Below are positions 58,439 to 64,000 of a stretch of 64,000 nucleotides of DNA, piece after piece. The DNA comes from Sphingobacteriales bacterium. GTDB taxonomy: Bacteria; Bacteroidota; Bacteroidia; Chitinophagales; Chitinophagaceae. Position 1 is the stretch's first letter. Each line of letters starts with the position of its first letter. The stretch is taken from positions 62,001 through 126,000 of the forward strand of contig JAAXIF010000023.1 of assembly GCA_012270485.1 (NCBI GenBank), written 5' to 3'. Made by a program: the position numbers and the translations under genes. Under the pieces are notes generated by a model. That model was not told the DNA's origin. It saw only the letters and a program-made list of their open reading frames with translations, and did no database searches.

Positions 58439-58672
58439 TTATTTCTTTCTTATTACCGAACGTGCATGATCCATAATGGTTTTGATAGAAAGTTTAGAAG
58501 GAGACTTCATTTTCAGTTGATCTAACTGACGAATGCTTCTTTCTAAAACTGACAGTTTCTCGGTTAATTCAATATCTCCCTCTTCCAGCGCTTCGTCTAC
58601 TGCTTTTTCCATGGCAGGTGAACACTCCTTATACAGGTACAATATCAAATCCTCTTCTGTAAACTTTTTCAT
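58439..58672 (-). CDS. Small helical protein, anti-sigma-like N-terminus without zinc motif
   Basis: A 77-residue acidic/basic helical protein, MKKFTEEDLILYLYKECSP at the start and HARSVIRKK at the end. The opening 'FTEEDLILYLYKE' followed by a helix of repeated acidic residues is reminiscent of the N-terminus of Bacteroidota anti-sigma or small regulatory proteins, but the HxxxCxxC zinc signature is missing. No sigma factor is adjacent. Function is unknown; real gene judged likely from codon use and clean start. Confidence 0.6.
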   Translation of the reverse strand: MKKFTEEDLILYLYKECSPAMEKAVDEALEEGDIELTEKLSVLERSIRQLDQLKMKSPSKLSIKTIMDHARSVIRKK

Positions 58673-58846
58673 AACAGGGTTATATTAATTGAGCTAAGAG
58701 GATACGGTATGTATTAAAACGGGAGGTGAAACAAGATTATTGCGGCAGACCTTGCCGTAATCAGTAATTTAGTCATTCAAATCAAATAATTACTGAGAAA
58801 TACTAATAAACGATTGAAAATCAATCAATTAATTTTTTAATAAAAC

Positions 58847-58874
58847 TTGCAGCTGGTGGCTTGCCGCCTGAAGC
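58847..58874. repeat. Four heptads abutting the septum-protein gene stop
   Basis: ttgcagc, tggtggc, ttgccgc, ctgaagc in register (58847-58874). The next base starts the stop codon of the DivIC/FtsB-like gene. Confidence 0.85.
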
Positions 58875-59174
58875 TCATTTCGCTTCCACAGAGTCTTCAA
58901 TGATAAAAATATCTTCCCCGTCTTTTTTCATAAGGTAGCGTTCTCGGGCAAATTTTTCGAGCGCAGCCGGATTGCTTTGGATATCGTTTAATTCCTGTTG
59001 GGTCTTATTGATTTCGTCGAGGTAGTATTGCTTCTTAGCTTCTAACTTTTTGAGTTCGGCATTCCGTTCTCTTTGCTGAAAAAAATCACGCTGATCAAAG
59101 AACAGCATCCATACCACAAAAAAGCCCCCGGCTAGGAAGTATTTGTTGGTGATGATGGAAGTGAGTTTTTTCAT
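58875..59174 (-). CDS. Septum formation initiator, DivIC/FtsB-like
   Basis: A 99-residue bitopic membrane protein. A short cytoplasmic N-terminus (MKKLTSIITNK), one membrane segment (YFLAGGFFVVWMLFF), and a coiled coil (NAELKKLEAKKQYYLDEI) end in a globular piece with EKFARERYLMKKDGEDIF, the signature of the DivIC/FtsB family. It helps assemble the FtsQLB-like division complex. It is downstream of eno on the same strand (about 100 bp), the same eno-ftsB order found in many bacteria. Confidence 0.9.
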   Translation of the reverse strand: MKKLTSIITNKYFLAGGFFVVWMLFFDQRDFFQQRERNAELKKLEAKKQYYLDEINKTQQELNDIQSNPAALEKFARERYLMKKDGEDIFIIEDSVEAK

Positions 59175-59193
59175 AATTCAAAAATAGGAGAAA

Positions 59194-59270
59194 AGCTGCA
59201 AGCTACACGCTACAAGCATCAAGCAAGGAAAACATTTCTACTTGTGGCTTGTAGCGTATAGCTTGCGGCT
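59194..59270. repeat. 30-bp inverted repeat of gctacaa heptads
   Basis: 59194-59223 and 59241-59270 are reverse complements with 4 mismatches and a 17-nt loop. It fills the gap between eno and the DivIC/FtsB-like gene and ends 5 bases from the eno stop. Confidence 0.88.
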
Positions 59271-59275
59271 AAAAT

Positions 59276-60586
<1,311 letters not shown>

Positions 60587-60623
60587 TCAATTGGGTTGAT
60601 AAATGATGTTGCAATTTACGGAA

Positions 60624-61343
60624 TTAGACGGTTGGTTGTGTAGCCGTTAGGTTACGGAACACTTCTTCCAATGTATTCCCTTTATGTTGCAGCAGATTGC
60701 GCACCTCATCATCGGCTACAATATTGCCTTTATGAATGATGATTACCCGCTCACAAATGGCCTGCACTTCCTGAAGAATATGGGATGAAAACAGGATGGT
60801 TTTTTCTTTTCCCTGCTCTTTGATCACATTCCTGATTTCAATGATTTGATTAGGGTCTAAACCACTGGTAGGTTCATCCAAGATCAACACTTCCGGATCA
60901 TGGATCAATGCTGCAGCCAATCCCACACGTTGCTTATATCCTTTGGATAATTGTCCGATTTTTTTATGCACTTCCGTACCCAACCCCGTTAATTGAATGG
61001 TACGATCTACTGCCTTTGACACCTGATCCAATTGATGAACACCTGCAATAAATACCAGGTATTCCTTTACATACATATCATAGTAAAGCGGGTTTGCTTC
61101 CGGCAGATAACCAATTTTTCGCTTGGCTGCCACCGGATCTTTCTGTACATCTACCCCACAAACCTGAATTGTACCTGCATCCGGCAATAGGTATCCGGTG
61201 ATCATTTTCATGGTCGTACTTTTTCCCGCTCCATTCGGACCGAGAAATCCTATGACCCCACCTTTTTGGGCTGAAAAAGAAATCGCATTCACTGCTTTTT
61301 GACTGCCATAGGTTTTGGTAATACCGTTAACTTCAATAGACAT
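60624..61343 (-). CDS. gldA: ABC transporter ATP-binding protein, GldA-like
   Basis: A 239-residue ABC ATPase: Walker A GPNGAGKST, Q loop GYLPEANPLYYDM, signature LSKGYKQRVGLA, Walker B VLILDEPTSGLD, H loop SSHIL. The start MSIEVNGITKTYGSQKAVN and the C-terminal NTLEEVFRNLT match the gliding-associated GldA of Bacteroidota. The membrane partners (GldF, GldG) are not adjacent, so the symbol is tentative: related ATPases exist for other exporters. The start is ATG 61343; the frame upstream to 61412 is hydrophobic noise. Confidence 0.8.
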   Translation of the reverse strand: MSIEVNGITKTYGSQKAVNAISFSAQKGGVIGFLGPNGAGKSTTMKMITGYLLPDAGTIQVCGVDVQKDPVAAKRKIGYLPEANPLYYDMYVKEYLVFIAGVHQLDQVSKAVDRTIQLTGLGTEVHKKIGQLSKGYKQRVGLAAALIHDPEVLILDEPTSGLDPNQIIEIRNVIKEQGKEKTILFSSHILQEVQAICERVIIIHKGNIVADDEVRNLLQHKGNTLEEVFRNLTATQPTV

Positions 61344-61470
61344 GCGGTAAAGATATAAATTCAAGGGGTAGCTCGGGTGAAAGAAAACATAAAAATAGAT
61401 CAGCAATAGCAATGACTATTTACACTGAATAATCAAGATATTTATAAGTGATAATCAACTTATCTCATCC

Positions 61471-61926
61471 ATGCATGAACAGACCTATTCAATAGAATTA
61501 GTATCAGCACAAACAGTTACAGCAATTACTACACTCAGTTTAGAACTCTGGCCGGACTGTAACTATGATGAAGAAAAAAATCAATGGGAACAATTGATGC
61601 ATTCAGCAAAAGACTATTGTGCTTTGGTAAAAATAGATGATGCGTATGTAGGTTTTATTCATCTCAGTATACGATACGACCATGTAGAAGGTGCTGAATC
61701 AAATAATACTGCTTATTTGGAAGGCATCTATGTGAGACCTGCTTATAGAAAAAAACAGATTGCAACTGCATTATTATCAAGTGGAGAAGCATGGGCTAGT
61801 TCTATGGGACTAACTCATTTGGCATCTGATACAGAAATGGATAATCAAATCAGTCAACTATTTCATCAACAATCCGGCTTTAGAGAAGTGAGTAGACTTG
61901 TTTGTTTTATCAAAACAATAGAATAA
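61471..61926 (+). CDS. GNAT N-acetyltransferase, aminoglycoside 6'-N-acetyltransferase-like
   Basis: A 151-residue GNAT-fold protein. The acetyl-CoA motif A is YVRPAYRKKQIATALL (R/QxxGx-type loop, here KKQIA). The C-terminal part LASDTEMDNQISQLFHQQSGFREVSRLVCFIK resembles chromosomal AAC(6') enzymes, which acetylate the 6'-amine of aminoglycosides. The function could equally be acetylation of another amine. It is flanked by gldA (divergent) and the small membrane gene (convergent, about 4 bp), with no mobile element nearby. Confidence 0.75.
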   Translation: MHEQTYSIELVSAQTVTAITTLSLELWPDCNYDEEKNQWEQLMHSAKDYCALVKIDDAYVGFIHLSIRYDHVEGAESNNTAYLEGIYVRPAYRKKQIATALLSSGEAWASSMGLTHLASDTEMDNQISQLFHQQSGFREVSRLVCFIKTIE

Positions 61927-61930
61927 AAGT

Positions 61931-62152
61931 TTAATCTTCTTGATCATACTCTCCTTTCACAGCATAATATCCAAACAAACTCAATCCGAAAGCAATAGGC
62001 AAGAATACCAACACAAAAACACTCCACTGGATCCAAGTATCAGCCGATGGTTTTGCTGCTATTTCTGAAGATGCTGTACGAATCAAAAAGAAAACTGCTA
62101 ATGGACCTAACAACATCCATACAATACCTGCTATTCTTTTTAGTGTTGTCAT
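61931..62152 (-). CDS. Small membrane protein accompanying the MFS permease
   Basis: A 73-residue protein with two hydrophobic segments (GIVWMLLGPLAVFFLI and WSVFVLVFLPIAFGLSLFGYYAV) and an acidic tail (KGEYDQED). It begins 10 bp after the end of the MFS permease gene and is surely co-transcribed. Small proteins like this are regularly found next to MHS-type permeases in Bacteroidota and may be an accessory subunit; that role is inference. Confidence 0.8.
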   Translation of the reverse strand: MTTLKRIAGIVWMLLGPLAVFFLIRTASSEIAAKPSADTWIQWSVFVLVFLPIAFGLSLFGYYAVKGEYDQED

Positions 62153-62162
62153 GTTGAATATT

Positions 62163-63680
62163 TTAATGGATGGTTTTCCGGTTACTCAAATAAATAGCTC
62201 CTATCAATACACAAATACCTGCAATGATGATCGGATACATCAACCCCACCAATGGATCTCCCGTATAGATGGTAGTCAATAGTGTTGCAATAAAAGGTGT
62301 TAATCCACCAAATACTCCATTGCCAATATGATAGGGCAACGACATAGATGTATAACGAATTCTGGTAGGAAATAATTCTACCAGAAAAGCTGCAATGGGT
62401 CCATAGACCATGGTGACATAGATGATCATCACAAAAACAATCGCTACCATTTTCCAGTAGCCACCACTGCCTAATTGTTTGGTTTGTTGTACGATTGGTT
62501 TTGTATACCGATTGAAATCATCATACAATGTATCTTTTGCGAGCATATGCAATTGAGTTCCGTCAGTATAGGATTGATATATTTCAATGGTGCGTACAGA
62601 ATCGGTTGAGCCGGCAATTGGTTGTAGTGTCGTTTGTTCTGTTCTCTCTTCCGTTATTTCAGTTTTTTGTTCAACATCACTCAGCTGCAATAATTGCTGA
62701 AACAAAGGTTTGTATGTTACAACAGCTAAAAACATGCCTGCCAACATAATCCACTTCCTTCCCACTTTATCACTCCAATGACCGAAGAATACAAAAAAAG
62801 GAGTGCCAAAAAGTATAGCCCAAATCAAGATAGTTCGCGACTGATCAAAATCAATCTTACAAACATTCTCCAAAAAAGATTGGGCATAAAACTGCCCTGT
62901 GTACCAAACAACGCCTTGTCCCATCGTAGCGCCAAACAATGCCAATAAAACCATTTTCAAATTGGCTTTATGACCGAAACTTTCTTTCAAAGGATTGGTA
63001 GCTGTTTTCCCCTCTGCTTTCAATTGTGAAAACAAAGGAGACTCTTGCATCTTCAAACGTATATAGATAGAAACGATCACCAATACAATTGATAATAAAA
63101 AAGGAATACGCCATCCCCAGTCATTGAATTTGGCGATAGATGCTTGTGGATCATCATCCAATGCATGCCGGGTAATAAGAATAACGCCTAATGAAACAAA
63201 GAGACCAAGTGTTGCTGTGGTTTGTATCCAAGAAGTAAAATATCCTCTTCGTTCTTTTGGCGCATGTTCTGCCACATAAGTAGCGGCGCCTCCATACTCA
63301 CCCCCCAGTGCAAGTCCTTGTAATAAGCGTAATAATAAAACGATCAAAGGAGCCGCAAACCCAATAGTTTCATAAGAAGGAACCAATCCAATAGCAAAAG
63401 TAGAGCCGCCCATTAAGACGAGTGTTAGCAGAAACGTATATTTCCTCCCAACAATATCTCCCAGTCTGCCAAATACCAAGGCCCCAAACGGACGAACAAT
63501 AAACCCGGCAGCAAATGTGGCCAAGGTGGAAAGCAAAGCAGCGGTTGGATTGGTCTTTGGAAAAAATTGTCCGGCAATAACAGTAGCCAGACTTCCAAAA
63601 ATGTAAAAATCATACCACTCGATCAAAGTTCCAAGGGAAGATGCAGTGATGACTTTCCAGATGCTTTTTTCTTTTTTCAT
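62163..63680 (-). CDS. MFS permease, metabolite:H+ symporter (MHS) type, with a long central insertion
   Basis: A 505-residue transporter with 12 hydrophobic segments. The N-terminus TLIEWYDFYIFGSLATVIAG and the loop GRLGDIVGRKYTFL, then LQGLALGGEYGGAATYVAEHAP, define the MHS branch (citrate, proline/betaine, ketoglutarate porters). Between segments in the second half (about residues 330-403) it carries an extra hydrophilic stretch rich in Thr/Glu/Gln (EITEERTEQTTLQP and on), absent from the usual MHS length. The substrate is unknown. It is co-transcribed with the small membrane protein and divergent from holB. Confidence 0.9.
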   Translation of the reverse strand: MKKEKSIWKVITASSLGTLIEWYDFYIFGSLATVIAGQFFPKTNPTAALLSTLATFAAGFIVRPFGALVFGRLGDIVGRKYTFLLTLVLMGGSTFAIGLVPSYETIGFAAPLIVLLLRLLQGLALGGEYGGAATYVAEHAPKERRGYFTSWIQTTATLGLFVSLGVILITRHALDDDPQASIAKFNDWGWRIPFLLSIVLVIVSIYIRLKMQESPLFSQLKAEGKTATNPLKESFGHKANLKMVLLALFGATMGQGVVWYTGQFYAQSFLENVCKIDFDQSRTILIWAILFGTPFFVFFGHWSDKVGRKWIMLAGMFLAVVTYKPLFQQLLQLSDVEQKTEITEERTEQTTLQPIAGSTDSVRTIEIYQSYTDGTQLHMLAKDTLYDDFNRYTKPIVQQTKQLGSGGYWKMVAIVFVMIIYVTMVYGPIAAFLVELFPTRIRYTSMSLPYHIGNGVFGGLTPFIATLLTTIYTGDPLVGLMYPIIIAGICVLIGAIYLSNRKTIH

Positions 63681-63804
63681 ATGCGTTTACAACTTACAGT
63701 AAAGAACTGATTTTCCCAAGCGCATCCTCATCATCCGATACTTGAATGAAACTTCCCCACACTGTTCTGATTAATTCAACAGTTCCCTTACTTTCGTTCT
63801 GTAC

Positions 63805-64000
63805 ATGTTATTCAAAGACATCATAGGGCAAGCGGCTGTAAAGCAACACCTGGCTGAAATGGTTCAACAGAATCGGTTGAGTCATGCTCTACTCTTTTTG
63901 GGTAAAGAAGGTAGTGGTGCTTTACCCTTAGCACTGGCTTTCGCACAGTTTGTGATTTGTCAGCCCAATGCTAGCGAACCTGTTGCAGATTTGTTTGGTG
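63805..64000 (+). CDS. holB: DNA polymerase III delta-prime subunit, N-terminal part
   Basis: Starts at ATG 63805 (MLFKDIIGQAAVKQHLAEMV) and runs off the window after about 65 residues. The AAA+ clamp-loader fold is recognisable: IIGQ box, LSHALLFLGKEGSGALPLALAFAQF. The P-loop is degenerate (GKEGSGA instead of GxxGxGKT), as expected for the non-ATPase delta-prime subunit in Bacteroidota. It loads the sliding clamp at the replication fork. The 124 bp upstream separate it from the divergent MFS gene and hold no other feature. Confidence 0.85.
   Translation, partial: MLFKDIIGQAAVKQHLAEMVQQNRLSHALLFLGKEGSGALPLALAFAQFVICQPNASEPVADLFG

Noticed and set aside
4265..59270. CRISPR array interpretation of the repeats
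   Set aside because: Units are 7 bp, degenerate, contiguous without spacers, and no cas gene is present.

Overview
The window comes from a Bacteroidota genome, most likely family Chitinophagaceae (a Sediminibacterium-like organism is my guess). The evidence is the moderately AT-rich DNA, near absence of Shine-Dalgarno sites, many upstream boxes fitting the Bacteroidota -7 consensus TAnnTTTG, eukaryote/archaeal-type GlyRS, a fused E1 alpha-beta dehydrogenase, GldA-type ABC ATPase, DUF4953-type metalloprotease, and OprO/P-type porin. It is a chromosomal core region. I see no prophage, insertion sequence, CRISPR array, rRNA or plasmid gene. There is one tRNA (Leu, anticodon UAG).

Layout. 0-6 kb: end of a secreted metalloprotease, an FNR-type reductase, a methyltransferase with glyS, a secreted aminopeptidase P, and a MazG-like hydrolase. 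6-14 kb: two tandem sensor kinases (one of 1832 residues with about 11 PAS domains and a degenerate CheB-like N-terminus), a truncated hemoglobin and dtd. 14-23 kb: arfB, an MbnP/MbnH-like copper protein pair, a lipid-linked sugar flippase, free-Met-sulfoxide reductase, a DEAD-box helicase with a structured leader, a serine hydrolase, a PAS kinase frameshifted in a G7 tract, and tRNA-Leu. 23-28 kb: the tig-clpP-clpP-clpX proteostasis block. 28-40 kb: a 54-residue protein, korA without korB, a BI-1 protein, fused E1, a thioredoxin-like protein, a serine hydrolase and a porin. 40-46 kb: an unusual lipoprotein, a dipeptidase and a D-aminoacylase read as one unit, then prfA and two paralogous secreted proteins. 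46-51 kb: a phosphate block on the minus strand (phoB, phoR, DUF47/PhoU-like, pit) followed by galE. 51-64 kb: a secreted protein with a possible caspase-like dyad, an MBL hydrolase, a TolB-like/barrel protein, nth, a DivIC/FtsB protein with eno, gldA, a GNAT, an MFS permease with a small membrane partner, and the start of holB.

The most striking signal is not a gene. At about 20 intergenic sites the DNA is built from degenerate 7-bp words in tandem (for example ccatgga x4, ccgacat x3 plus cagacat, gtactag/gtgctag, agtgaaa/agtcaaa, ttgtagc/ttgtggc). It is often arranged as two reverse-complementary arms of 24-30 bp around a short loop. The word differs from locus to locus. The arms of one locus match each other better than neighbouring heptads match within an arm, and one pair differs by exactly four heptads. 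Arrays usually start or end within a few bases of a stop codon, overlap the stops of several genes, and in one case lie in frame inside the E1 linker. I consider this heptad inverted-repeat family the best candidate for an undescribed system in this window.
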